Source of the DNA: Sphingomonas sp.
Lineage (GTDB): Bacteria; Pseudomonadota; Alphaproteobacteria; Sphingomonadales; Sphingomonadaceae
Direction: 5' to 3'
Assembly: GCF_029239295.1 (NCBI RefSeq)
Contig: NZ_JAQZBC010000014.1
Location: 18,930-82,929, forward strand
DNA: 64,000 nucleotides
Shown here: piece after piece, positions 55,270-63,869 of the stretch
Layout: each line of letters opens with the position of its first letter
How positions within the stretch are numbered: the stretch's first letter is position 1
Made by a program: the position numbers and the translations under genes
The notes under the pieces: model-generated
Seen by the model: the letters and a program-made list of their open reading frames with translations, nothing else
Databases searched by the model: none
What the model was told of the DNA's origin: nothing

Positions 55270-56676
55270 ATGATGAAGCGCTTCACCCTTGCCGCCCTGC
55301 TGCTTGCCAGCGCCACGCCCGCCCTCGCCCAACGCGCAGCGCCGATCGCCGCGCCCGCGGGTGTCGATCAGCGCGTCGCCGCGCTTCGCGATGCCGCGCT
55401 GAAGGATGATGTCGCCTATGACATCGTCGAAGGCATGACGACCGAGGTTGGCCAGCGGCTCGCCGGCACCGAAGCGGAGGCGCGCGCCCGCACCTGGAGC
55501 GCGGCGAAGCTGAAGGCGCTGGGCTTCAAGAACGTGCGGATCGAGACGTATCAGATGCCCGTCTGGGTACGCGGCGAGGAACGCGGCGAAGTGGTCGCCC
55601 CCGTGCCGCAGAAGCTTCACCTCACCGCCCTTGGCAATTCGGGCGCGACCTCGGCGAACGGCCTGGAGGCCGAGGTCGTGATCTTCCCGACCTATGCCGA
55701 TCTCGCCGCGGCGCCGGACGGCAGCCTTACCGGCAAGATCGCCTATGTCGGCAATACGATGATGAAGACGCAGGACGGGTCGAGCTACGGCCAGGCCGGG
55801 GTCGCACGCTTCGCCGGCCCTGCGCTCGCCGCAAAGAAGGGCGCCGCCGCGATCGTCATTCGCTCGATCGGCACCGACACGCATCGCCTGCCCCACACCG
55901 GCACCACATATTTCCGCGACGGTCCGGCAATCCCTGCCGCCGCCCTCTCCGTCCCCGACGCCAAGCTGATCGAGGCGCTGGCGAAGCGCGGCAAGCCGAT
56001 CCGCATGAAGCTGGTCCTGACGCCGCGTCAGGTCGGTGAGCAGGAATCGGGCAACGTCATCGCAGAAGTTCCCGGCACCGATCCCAATGCAGGCATCGTC
56101 CTCATTGGCGGGCACCTCGACAGCTGGGATCTTGCCACCGGGGCGATCGATGACGCCAGCGGCGTCGCGATCACCGCCGCGGCGGCGAAGCGGATCCTCG
56201 ACAGCGGAAAGCGTCCGCGCCGCACGATTCGCGTCGTCTGGTTCGGCGCGGAGGAGGTCGGCGGCTTCGGCGGTCACGATTACGCCGCGAAGCATGGCAA
56301 GGAACGCCACGCGCTGGCGGCGGAAAGCGATTTCGGGGCCGACAAGATCTGGCGGCTTGGCATGACGCTGCCCGACTCCGCTAAGCCGGTGGGTGATCGT
56401 CTCGCCGCCGCGCTTGCCCCGCTCGGCATCGTCCGGGGCAGTGGCTCGGGCGGCAGCGGCGCTGACATCGGCCCGACGGTGGCGCTCGGCGTCGCGGGCG
56501 TCGACCTCAACCAGTCCGGCCTCGACTATTTCGACGTGCACCACACGCCCGACGACACGCTCGACCGGGTCGACCCCGAAAACCTCCGCCAGAACGTCGC
56601 TGCCTGGACCACGATGCTCGCGATTGTGGCCGACGCACCGGAGGAAATCGGACCGGTTGAGCGGCCCGCACGCTGA
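55270..56676 (+). CDS. M28 family metallopeptidase (aminopeptidase/carboxypeptidase Q-like)
   Basis: Signal peptide; IGGHLDSWDLATGAIDDASGVAITAAAAK; WFGAEEVGGFGG; HHTPDDTLDRVDPENL. Confidence 0.92.
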   Translation: MMKRFTLAALLLASATPALAQRAAPIAAPAGVDQRVAALRDAALKDDVAYDIVEGMTTEVGQRLAGTEAEARARTWSAAKLKALGFKNVRIETYQMPVWVRGEERGEVVAPVPQKLHLTALGNSGATSANGLEAEVVIFPTYADLAAAPDGSLTGKIAYVGNTMMKTQDGSSYGQAGVARFAGPALAAKKGAAAIVIRSIGTDTHRLPHTGTTYFRDGPAIPAAALSVPDAKLIEALAKRGKPIRMKLVLTPRQVGEQESGNVIAEVPGTDPNAGIVLIGGHLDSWDLATGAIDDASGVAITAAAAKRILDSGKRPRRTIRVVWFGAEEVGGFGGHDYAAKHGKERHALAAESDFGADKIWRLGMTLPDSAKPVGDRLAAALAPLGIVRGSGSGGSGADIGPTVALGVAGVDLNQSGLDYFDVHHTPDDTLDRVDPENLRQNVAAWTTMLAIVADAPEEIGPVERPAR

Positions 56677-56806
56677 ATCCGTTCGTCGCGAACCTTGCTG
56701 CCAGATGAATTTCATCATTGACCCATCAAATTGGTGCGGTATTTGCGGTGTCTCGCGACGGCAAACGGGTCGGCCGCGAAATGAATAAATGCTTGGGAGC
56801 ATTCGA

Positions 56807-57073
56807 ATGAAGAAGATCGTTCTGATCGCTGCCGCCGCCGGCCTGATGTCCGTGGCTGCTTGCTCGAAGTCGCCGGAGGCCGCTGCTGTCGAGAACAACG
56901 CGGACATGATGGCCGACAACATGGAAATGATGGCCGACAACCTTGAGGACCTGGCTGACAACTCGGCAAACGCCGTTGCTGCCGAGGGTCTCGAGAACGC
57001 AGCTGACAACCTTGAAGACACCGCGGACAACGTCCGTGACGTCGCCGAGGAAAAGGCTGACAACATGCAGTAA
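56807..57073 (+). CDS. Small acidic heptad-repeat lipoprotein
   Basis: Lipobox SVAAC and repeating MADNMEM/MADNLED/LADNSAN/AADNLED/TADNVRD. Confidence 0.75.
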   Translation: MKKIVLIAAAAGLMSVAACSKSPEAAAVENNADMMADNMEMMADNLEDLADNSANAVAAEGLENAADNLEDTADNVRDVAEEKADNMQ

Positions 57074-57117
57074 TGCTGTGCGGATCATCAGATCCGCCGC
57101 ATGCTGAATGATGAAAC

Positions 57118-57151
57118 GGGCGTTTCCGCATCGCGGAAGCGCCCTTTTCTT
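57118..57151 (+). terminator. Rho-independent terminator
   Basis: GGGCGTTTCCGC-ATC-GCGGAAGCGCCC followed by TTTTCTTTT. Confidence 0.9.
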
Positions 57152-57235
57152 TTGCCCGTTGACCGCAGCATCGCGCGCCATTTGAGGCATTGCCGCCGCA
57201 ACGGGCCGCGGCTTATAGGCAGGCGCTCACGCGGG

Positions 57236-57308
57236 GGGCCTGTAGCTCAACGGTTAGAGCTGGCCGCTCATAACGGCTAGGTTGCGGGTTCGAGTCCTGC
57301 CGGGCCCA
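57236..57308 (+). tRNA. tRNA with CAT anticodon, most likely tRNA-Ile2 (lysidine type)
   Basis: GGGCCTGTAGCTCAACGGTTAGAGCTGGCCGCTCATAACGGCTAGGTTGCGGGTTCGAGTCCTGCCGGGCCCA. Confidence 0.85.
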
Positions 57309-57360
57309 CCGCGTGATCGCTTGCACTTGAGGCGGGAACCGCCTAGGCGCTCGCTCGTGT

Positions 57361-57437
<77 letters not shown>

Positions 57438-57533
57438 ACTGCCTGCAAGCTTTTGGTTTCGCTCATTAACGATGTCGATCAGGGACGGTTGTACCCACGA
57501 CTGTGCCCCTCGCTGTACCCTTGGGGTGTCAAA

Positions 57534-58500
57534 ATGGGCTTTCAGAACGTCGTGCTTCGCGGCAGCAGATACCACCGGCGAAAAAAATGACGGTCGCAGG
57601 CGGGTGGTTAACGCTGACTTTACCGTTGGGAGCAATGAGCTTCAAAGACCCGCGCGTTACCGCTGTGCGTCTTGGTTCTGCGGCAGAAGCGTTGCGCATG
57701 GGATACGGTCAGTCGTCATTAGGGGGCCGCCCCGATCAGCTTAAGAAAATTTTCAGCGATGCGCTGCGATGGCAGTCGCAACGCATCCTCGAGGATCAGG
57801 TGCGCGCTATCTCGCGCGCCCTCGAACACGCGGCGGTCAATTCGCGCTATGCGGAAGCGTGGACGTTCCTGTCTAAGTTCGGTGTTTGGACGCCGTGGTC
57901 GCTCGACAACCATGAAGAACTGGTCAGGCAGGGTTGGAACCGGGCGGACGCGGAGGCAGTCGCGGAAGTTGAATTTGACCTTCAGACTACGAGTCCAATC
58001 TCGCGCGAGCAGATCGAGACGTACGTTGTAGCCTTCGATATCGAACGGACAAGCATGAACCTGGCCGAGATGCGCCGAACCATCTGCGCCGCGAAGGCAG
58101 CAGGATGTCGACAAGCTACGGAGAGGTTGTCGACGAACCCGGATGTTCACGCAGACTGGACCGACGATGCACTCGCTTGCGGCGCGCCGTTTGCATGGCA
58201 GTTTGCAGCGGTCGACACGGCTTAACTACCCGCGGCGGGACCAATAAGCAGTCACACGCCCGAGCCGCCTACGGCGGAGCCAGTTCCAGACAAGCCGAAG
58301 ATGCGTCTTATCAGCGCAGCGGAGGGGTGCATCGACGCACACGAGAAAGCTGATGCATGAGACGCCGATATAATCAAACAGGTTCGTACCGCGACTCGCT
58401 TGTTCGACTTCGCGTGCGGGGGAGAAGCTTTTATCGCGGATATTCAGCAGCGACATGTGACTGCATTCACAGACTTGTGTCGGACGCTCCCAATCGGTGG
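57534..58500 (+). pseudogene. Decayed tyrosine-type site-specific integrase, N-terminal/core-binding region only
   Basis: MGFQNVVLRGSRYHRRKK, -1 shift at A7, MTVAGGWLTLTLPLGAMSFKDPRVTAVRLG...; same frame resumes after TAA (58223) and TGA (58358) with IIKQVRTATRLFDFACGGEAFIADIQQRHVTAFTDLCRTLP; ends at the IS. Confidence 0.75.
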
Positions 58501-58589
58501 TGATCTTGCCCCTGTTTCGCCGGACGGTTTCAAACGGTTGTTGAAACCAGCGCGCGATGTTCGCGCGGCGAACGCATTTTGAGCCCCGA

Positions 58590-59360
58590 ATGTGGGTGGT
58601 TGTCGTTGTAGTCTTCGATCCATCCGGCGAGAGATGTCAACGCGGTAAGCGCGTCGGGTCAGGGCGAGACGCGGACATAGTCGCGCTTGAGGGTATGGAT
58701 GGAAGCCTCCGAGATGCCGTTGGACTGCGGGCTTCGGACAGGGGTGAAGCAGGGTTTCAGACCCAGCTGCCGGGCAAAGGTCCGTGTGTCGCGTGCGGTG
58801 TAGGCGGAGCCGTTATCGGACAGCATCTCGACCGGCGAGACAGCGCGCAAAGCCCCGAAGCGGGCCTCCACTGCTTCCAGCATTATGTCGCGGATGTCGG
58901 ACCCGCTGACGCCGGCATTGGCGACCGCGCGCCAGGCATGACCTCACGGTCGTGCGCATCGATGATGAAGGCGTCGCGGACGATCTCGCCGTTCCAGCAT
59001 CCGAACTCGAAGCCGTCCGAGCACCAGCGCAGGTTCGAACGGATCGTCACCACGATGCCGTCATGCCCATAGTCGGGTCGCTCGGTGTAGCGCCGCGCCA
59101 GCAGCAGGCGGTTGATCGCCATCACGCGGTAGACCCGCTTGTGATTGACCGGTGCCAGACTGTGTTCGCAGCTGTCGATTGAGGACCGCCGCGCTGCGGC
59201 GGTAGCCATACGTGGGCCGCTGCGCGGCGATCTGTCGAATCCGGGGCAGCAGGTGCGCGTCTTCGGCCTTGGCATAATGGCCCCTCGCTTTGGAGGTGCC
59301 GGCCAAGCGTTCGTACACGGTGGAGCGTCCGACACGGAGCGTGCTCGCCACCAAACTCAC
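58590..59360 (-). pseudogene. IS3-family transposase OrfB, frameshifted
   Basis: Fragments in different frames: VGRSTVYERLAGTSKARGHY...RPTYGYRR; HSLAPVNHKRVYRVM...LRWCSDGFEFGCWNGE; MLSDNGSAYTARDTRTFARQLGLKPCFTPVRSPQSNGISEA; then TGA at 58656..58658 and WIEDYNDNHPHSGLKMRSPRE. Confidence 0.85.
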
Positions 59361-59734
59361 CGAAAACCCTCCGGTAGTGGCGAGCGCATGAGCAAGGTCG
59401 CTTTTTTTGGGCGCGAGCGGTCGAGAGCTTTCTTCAGTATCTCGACTTCGAGGGTCTTGCGGCCGAGCTGGCGCTCCAGTTCACGGATCCGGTTCTCCAT
59501 CTCGCGAACCTGACGATTGCTCGTCACGTCATCATCGCCGGCGACCGCGACGCTCCCGCCTTCCAGCATTAGCCGGCGCCAGCGGTACAGCAGATTAGGC
59601 GCGACGCCATTGCGTCGGGCGACGACCGGGATGCTGTCACGACCATCAAGCGTCTCCTCGACAATCCTGAGCCTCTCGGTGGCACCCCAATGACGTCGGC
59701 GAGCGCCATCGGTGATGATCTCTGACACGGACAT
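59357..59734 (-). CDS. IS3-family transposase OrfA
   Basis: HWGATERLRIVEETLDGRDSIPVVARRNGVAPNLLYRWRRLMLEGG; leucine-zipper-like C-terminus; A7 slippery tract at complement(59402..59408). Confidence 0.88.
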   Translation of the reverse strand: MSVSEIITDGARRRHWGATERLRIVEETLDGRDSIPVVARRNGVAPNLLYRWRRLMLEGGSVAVAGDDDVTSNRQVREMENRIRELERQLGRKTLEVEILKKALDRSRPKKATLLMRSPLPEGFR

Positions 59735-60321
59735 AAGCCTATGCTCAGGGGATATCCCCAAGCCTCCTTCTTAGGCTTGAAATCGTCCGGTCGAAAAGGG
59801 GGCCAGTTCAAGCCCCCTCTTTCCACCGCGCCCTTAGATACACATGCTACGGAGATGATCGTGGCCGAGATCGTCAATTTGGAACAAGGTGGCTCAATCG
59901 ACCGCGCTGGTTTGCAGCCTTTTGTGCATATCGCTGACAGAGAGCGCCTCTCGCCAACCTCGCTAAAAGCGTTTCTCCAGCTCACGGCGAAATGGAGCTT
60001 GCCGGACAGCGAAGCCGGGCACGAACCTGCGGAGAACTCAAGTCAGCCGAAGCCCGGCCGGTGCAGCCATCCCAAAGCTCAAATCCGGTGTGATGTTGAG
60101 TGGGGTCGCCAGGATTATCACCCAAGGACGCGCTAGCCGGAAAGTCAGGCCAACACTTGCCGGTGTAGTTTAGATAGAGCGTGAACTTTTCACATAGCAG
60201 TAGGTAGTATTCCGGGGGTACGCATCACTAGTCATCGGATACCTTGCCATTCGAGAACCGCATGTCCAGTCCGGGACGGACGACGCTTCTTGCGGACGGG
60301 TTCGGTATACGGAGACCGGCA

Positions 60322-61296
60322 ATGTGCACTGGGCTCAGCTTCACAAATAAGGGCTACTATTTTGGCCGTAATCTGGACTATGAGCGATCGTACAACGAGA
60401 CCGTCGCCATAACCCCCCGAAACTTTCCAATCACATTACGCAAATTGCCGGCTATTCACGCCCATTACGCAATTATCGGCATGGCAACCGTAGCGGACAA
60501 CTTCCCGCTTTATTATGACGGAACCAACGAGAAGGGCCTCAGCATGGCCGGGCTCGCCTTCACCGGAAACGCCGTCTACCTGCCCGAGGCATCCGGAAAG
60601 CAGAACGTTACTTCGTTCGAGTTCGTCCTGTGGGTTCTTGCCCAGTTCGAAACGGTAGACCAGGTTAGGGAAGCCCTGCGTTCGGTCAATCTCGTGGACG
60701 CGGCGTTCAGCGAAGGATTACCACCCTCTCCACTGCACTGGATCATCGCGGATCGGTCATCCTCGATCACGGTCGAGCCCATGCAGGATGGCCTGAAGGT
60801 CTACGACAATCCGGTCGGGGTGCTGACGAACAACCCCACCTTCGACATTCAGCTCTTCAACCTCAACAACTTCATGCACTTGTCGTCCAAGGCACCCACC
60901 AACAACTTTTCCGACGCCATCAAGTTCGACGTCTATAGCCGGGGCATGGGCGCGCTCGGTTTGCCTGGCGACTTGTCTTCCGCATCGCGCTTCGTGCGGG
61001 CCGTCTTCACCAAGATGAACTCCCTCGCCCATGAAACGGAGTCGGCATCGATCAGCCAGTTCTTCAAGATCCTGGGATCGGTCGCGCAGCAGCGCGGGTG
61101 CGCGAATGTCGGAGACGACCAGTATGAGATCACCATCTACTCGTCGTGCTGCAATGTCGACAAAGGCATCTATTACTACACGACCTACGAGAACAGCCAG
61201 ATCACCGCGGTGGACATGCACAAGCACGATCTCGACGGCTCGGCGCTGGCCAGCTTTCCCCTGATTACAGGTCAGCAGATACGGATGCAGAATTGA
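60322..61296 (+). CDS. Choloylglycine hydrolase / penicillin V acylase family (Ntn hydrolase), Firmicutes-type
   Basis: MCTG start (Cys2 nucleophile), YFGRNLDYE, YYDGTNEKGLSMAGLAF, GVLTNNPTFD, LPGDLSSASRFVRA. Confidence 0.9.
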   Translation: MCTGLSFTNKGYYFGRNLDYERSYNETVAITPRNFPITLRKLPAIHAHYAIIGMATVADNFPLYYDGTNEKGLSMAGLAFTGNAVYLPEASGKQNVTSFEFVLWVLAQFETVDQVREALRSVNLVDAAFSEGLPPSPLHWIIADRSSSITVEPMQDGLKVYDNPVGVLTNNPTFDIQLFNLNNFMHLSSKAPTNNFSDAIKFDVYSRGMGALGLPGDLSSASRFVRAVFTKMNSLAHETESASISQFFKILGSVAQQRGCANVGDDQYEITIYSSCCNVDKGIYYYTTYENSQITAVDMHKHDLDGSALASFPLITGQQIRMQN

Positions 61297-61403
61297 GCAC
61301 GCCCCGGTCTCACGCCGCGCGACCTGACGTGCGAAACGCGCGTCCAGAAAACGCCGCTGCGGGATTGGTTTCGCCTGCGCAGCGCGACCGATAGCGGCGC
61401 GTG

Positions 61404-62075
61404 ATGGGCGGCACCGAGGCTCTCCAGCAGCAGTCGCCTCATGAGTTGCTGCTCTTCATGGATCTTGGCGGCACCTTCGTATTCGCCATCAGCGGCGCCA
61501 TGGTGGGCGTGCAGCGCAAGCTCGACGTGTTCGGCGTGCTCGTGCTCTCGTTCGCCGCGTCGAGCGCGGGCGGGATCTTGCGCGACATGCTGATCGGCGC
61601 GCTTCCTCCAACCGCGATCAGCGACTGGCGCTACCTTGCTGCTTCTGTCGCGGCCGGCATCGTGATCTTCCTCTGGTACACGCCGATGTCGCGCCTTCAC
61701 CGTCCGATCCTGCTGTTCGACGCAGCCGGCCTCGCGCTGTTCTCGGTGGCGGGCGCCGAGAAGGCACTGGCGCACGGGCTCGATCCACTGATGGCGGCGC
61801 TGCTCGGGATGGTGACCGGAGTGGGCGGCGGAGTAGCGCGAGACCTCCTCGTGGTGCGCACGCCTACCATCCTCCAGAGCGACATCTATGCCGTAGCGGC
61901 CCTGCTCGGCGCGGCGCTCGCTGTCACCGGCACCTGGCTGGGCCTGCCCCTCTCGCCCACCGCAATCGTTGCAGTCTTGGCATGCTTTGCGCTGCGCTTA
62001 GCGGCAATCCGTTTTGGATGGCGCCTGCCCGTCGCACTATCGCCGGGCAACCAGCCGGGCGGCGGGACGCAATAG
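61404..62075 (+). CDS. Trimeric intracellular cation channel (TRIC/UPF0126) family protein
   Basis: Two repeats: LDLGGTFVFAISGAMVG-like / GGILRDMLIG and DAAGLALFSVAGAEKAL / GGGVARDLLV. Confidence 0.88.
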   Translation: MGGTEALQQQSPHELLLFMDLGGTFVFAISGAMVGVQRKLDVFGVLVLSFAASSAGGILRDMLIGALPPTAISDWRYLAASVAAGIVIFLWYTPMSRLHRPILLFDAAGLALFSVAGAEKALAHGLDPLMAALLGMVTGVGGGVARDLLVVRTPTILQSDIYAVAALLGAALAVTGTWLGLPLSPTAIVAVLACFALRLAAIRFGWRLPVALSPGNQPGGGTQ

Positions 62076-62161
62076 TCCGCATTGCCGGGGTGGCCATCCT
62101 GAAGAAGCCGGTGGACGAAGCTGAGGTCGTGCTCGCCTTCAAGAGGCTCGCGGCGCTGTAA
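62075..62161 (+). pseudogene. Fragment resembling the C-terminal end of a receiver domain
   Basis: Hand translation VRIAGVAILKKPVDEAEVVLAFKRLAAL* has the conserved Lys-Pro and final helix of receiver domains; no N-terminal part present. Confidence 0.5.
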
Positions 62162-62404
62162 GGGAACACGCCAACGTGGCTCAGACCGAGGCCCCCGCAC
62201 TTACATCTGCGATAAATGGGCGCCAATCCTTGAGCAAAGTTTAGCGCGCCGCGATGCTTCGGCACCGCTCGATCCGCTTCTCCTGCCTCTCCCGTCACTT
62301 GCGTTGACGAATTGTCTTGCCGTTTTCCGCGACGAATCGATGCGAGCACATCGCGCATTCTGTGGCAGGGAAACGTGGGCTTCTCGCCCGCGAAGGTAGC
62401 AGAT

Positions 62405-62530
62405 ATGGCTAAGAGTCAGCAGAAGTCGAACAAAGAGATCAGAAAGCCCAAGGCTGAAAAGGTGAAGACCAACGTGTCCAATCCTTCGACCAAGTCTGAC
62501 CCGGTGAAGATGGTCACCATAAAAGGCTAG
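62405..62530 (+). CDS. Small basic hypothetical protein (41 aa)
   Basis: MAKSQQKSNKEIRKPKAEKVKTNVSNPSTKSDPVKMVTIKG; MAKxQ..SNKEIRKPK is a recurring alphaproteobacterial small-protein pattern. Confidence 0.6.
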   Translation: MAKSQQKSNKEIRKPKAEKVKTNVSNPSTKSDPVKMVTIKG

Positions 62531-62676
62531 AGTACGCCCGGAACGTGGGCGGCGGCCGCTCACGTGACCGCGGCGGGAAGGCTGTAAGATGATCCCGACG
62601 GCGGCTGGCGATTATGAACTTCGCAACGTCCGCTAACGACGGTTGGCGCTAGCTGCAGCACTCCCGCAGCGCCGGC

Positions 62677-62850
62677 TCATTTTCGCGAATGAGGTTGCTG
62701 AACCCGCATACGCATGCGCCGCATCATACCCTCCACATCGCCTGCGGTGCGGCCGAGCGCCGCGGCGAGGTCTTCAACCGTCATGATATCCTGCAATCCT
62801 GCACGCAGGTCATCAATCGCCGTCTGCGTCCAACGGGGACCAACGGCCAT
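62677..62850 (-). CDS. Small HTH-like hypothetical protein (57 aa, not in the ORF track)
   Basis: Hand translation MAVGPRWTQTAIDDLRAGLQDIMTVEDLAAALGRTAGDVEGMMRRMRMRVQQPHSRK. Confidence 0.5.
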   Translation of the reverse strand: MAVGPRWTQTAIDDLRAGLQDIMTVEDLAAALGRTAGDVEGMMRRMRMRVQQPHSRK

Positions 62851-62904
62851 TTAGCGGCCCTCTTCCGGCGACACTGCGGCCTCCCGACGACGAGATGCCC
62901 GCGC

Positions 62905-63033
62905 CTATGCATCATACCTGTCGGCCAAGTCGGCGTTCGCCAAGGCGTCAAAGACGTTCTTGCATCGGGCGGCGACGGCTCTGCACGTTGTGGCCCGCTC
63001 CGTAAAATACTCCGCCTCTGCCTGGAAAGCCAT
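62905..63033 (-). CDS. Small hypothetical protein (42 aa)
   Basis: Hand translation MAFQAEAEYFTERATTCRAVAARCKNVFDALANADLADRYDA. Confidence 0.4.
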   Translation of the reverse strand: MAFQAEAEYFTERATTCRAVAARCKNVFDALANADLADRYDA

Positions 63034-63072
63034 TTACCCGTCTCCTGCAAGCGGGGAGCGCTCTCCCCTAGG

Positions 63073-63276
63073 TCAAGACAAGCTTCTGATAAGTGCGATA
63101 CCTCGAATTTCGTGATCCACCCGTTCTTTTATTAGTCCTCGACCTTTACCCTGCGCCGCGACTAGTTCGTCAGGTGCGAAAATACGCGCTGCAACGAGCC
63201 TATCTTTTCCCTCATTCCACGCCCATATCATGTTTACTGCGTCGTCGATTTGAGCATCGACGCGGCTGAGAGACAA
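63073..63276 (-). CDS. Small hypothetical protein
   Basis: 67-aa ORF MSLSRVDAQIDDAVNMIWAWNEGKDRLVAARIFAPDEL (TTG start). Confidence 0.45.
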   Translation of the reverse strand: MSLSRVDAQIDDAVNMIWAWNEGKDRLVAARIFAPDELVAAQGKGRGLIKERVDHEIRGIALIRSLS

Positions 63277-63304
63277 TGAGCTCCCGCTTTATGGAGGAGC
63301 CGCC

Positions 63305-63520
63305 ATGTCCCGCGCAATGAACGTCAACGCCACTGAAGCTGAGGTCACTCGGATCTGCCTGGAGAAGGGCGCGATTATCAGCGCGATCGAAAACTTACCG
63401 TGCGGCGGCACGCGAGTTGTCTTTACGAGCGGTGATGCAGCGACGGCGATGAGGGCGACTTTTGGCAGTAAGCTCATTTCGGGCCCCGTGGCCCGAACAG
63501 CTTTTCAGCAGGCTAGGTAG
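63305..63520 (+). CDS. Small hypothetical protein
   Basis: GGAGGAG ribosome-binding site just upstream; MSRAMNVNATEAEVTRICLEKGAIISAIENLPCGGTRVVFTSGDAATAMRATFG. Confidence 0.65.
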   Translation: MSRAMNVNATEAEVTRICLEKGAIISAIENLPCGGTRVVFTSGDAATAMRATFGSKLISGPVARTAFQQAR

Positions 63521-63781
63521 GTGACGCCTGAACCAAGCGGTGAGCGGGCCACTTTGTCCAAGGTTACCTTTACACGCCCCTTCCGAATTGGCGACGATCC
63601 GACCGAGATGCCGGCTGGCACTTACGTGATCCACACTCGTGCGCTGGCGTACACGACCGGAGACCGCACGACGTTCATCCCGTTCAGTGTCGACCTCGAG
63701 GTGCCGGAAGCTTCTGGACGCACAGCGTACCGCGTCGTGAGGCCGTCCGACATGTCGGCTGCACAGGCAAGGGACGGATAA
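63521..63781 (+). CDS. Small hypothetical protein, abuts the preceding gene
   Basis: GTG start directly after the TAG of the upstream gene; LSKVTFTRPFRIGDDPTEMPAGTYVIHT. Confidence 0.65.
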   Translation: MTPEPSGERATLSKVTFTRPFRIGDDPTEMPAGTYVIHTRALAYTTGDRTTFIPFSVDLEVPEASGRTAYRVVRPSDMSAAQARDG

Positions 63782-63869
63782 AAGGGGAGATCGCTATCGG
63801 CGCGTAGATACGAATAGCTGACGCCCGCAACGGTCGCAGCGCCTTGCTGCGTGTGCCCCCGGCGGGGAC

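Larger units (their letters stand above)
58501..59810 (-). mobile_element. IS3-family insertion sequence, inactive
   Basis: Imperfect terminal inverted repeats TGATCTTGCCCCTGTTTCGCCGGACGGTTTC (left) and TGAACTGGCCCCCTTTTCGACCGGACGATTTC (right, reverse complement); internal orfA/orfB. Confidence 0.85.

Noticed and set aside
55105-57066. 653-aa antisense ORF opposite the M28 peptidase and heptad lipoprotein
   Set aside because: Same GC-driven artefact; sense strand has a signal peptide and metallopeptidase motifs.
58223-58360. Possible stop-codon recoding in the integrase
   Set aside because: Different stop types (TAA and TGA) plus frameshifts and truncation are better explained by pseudogene decay.
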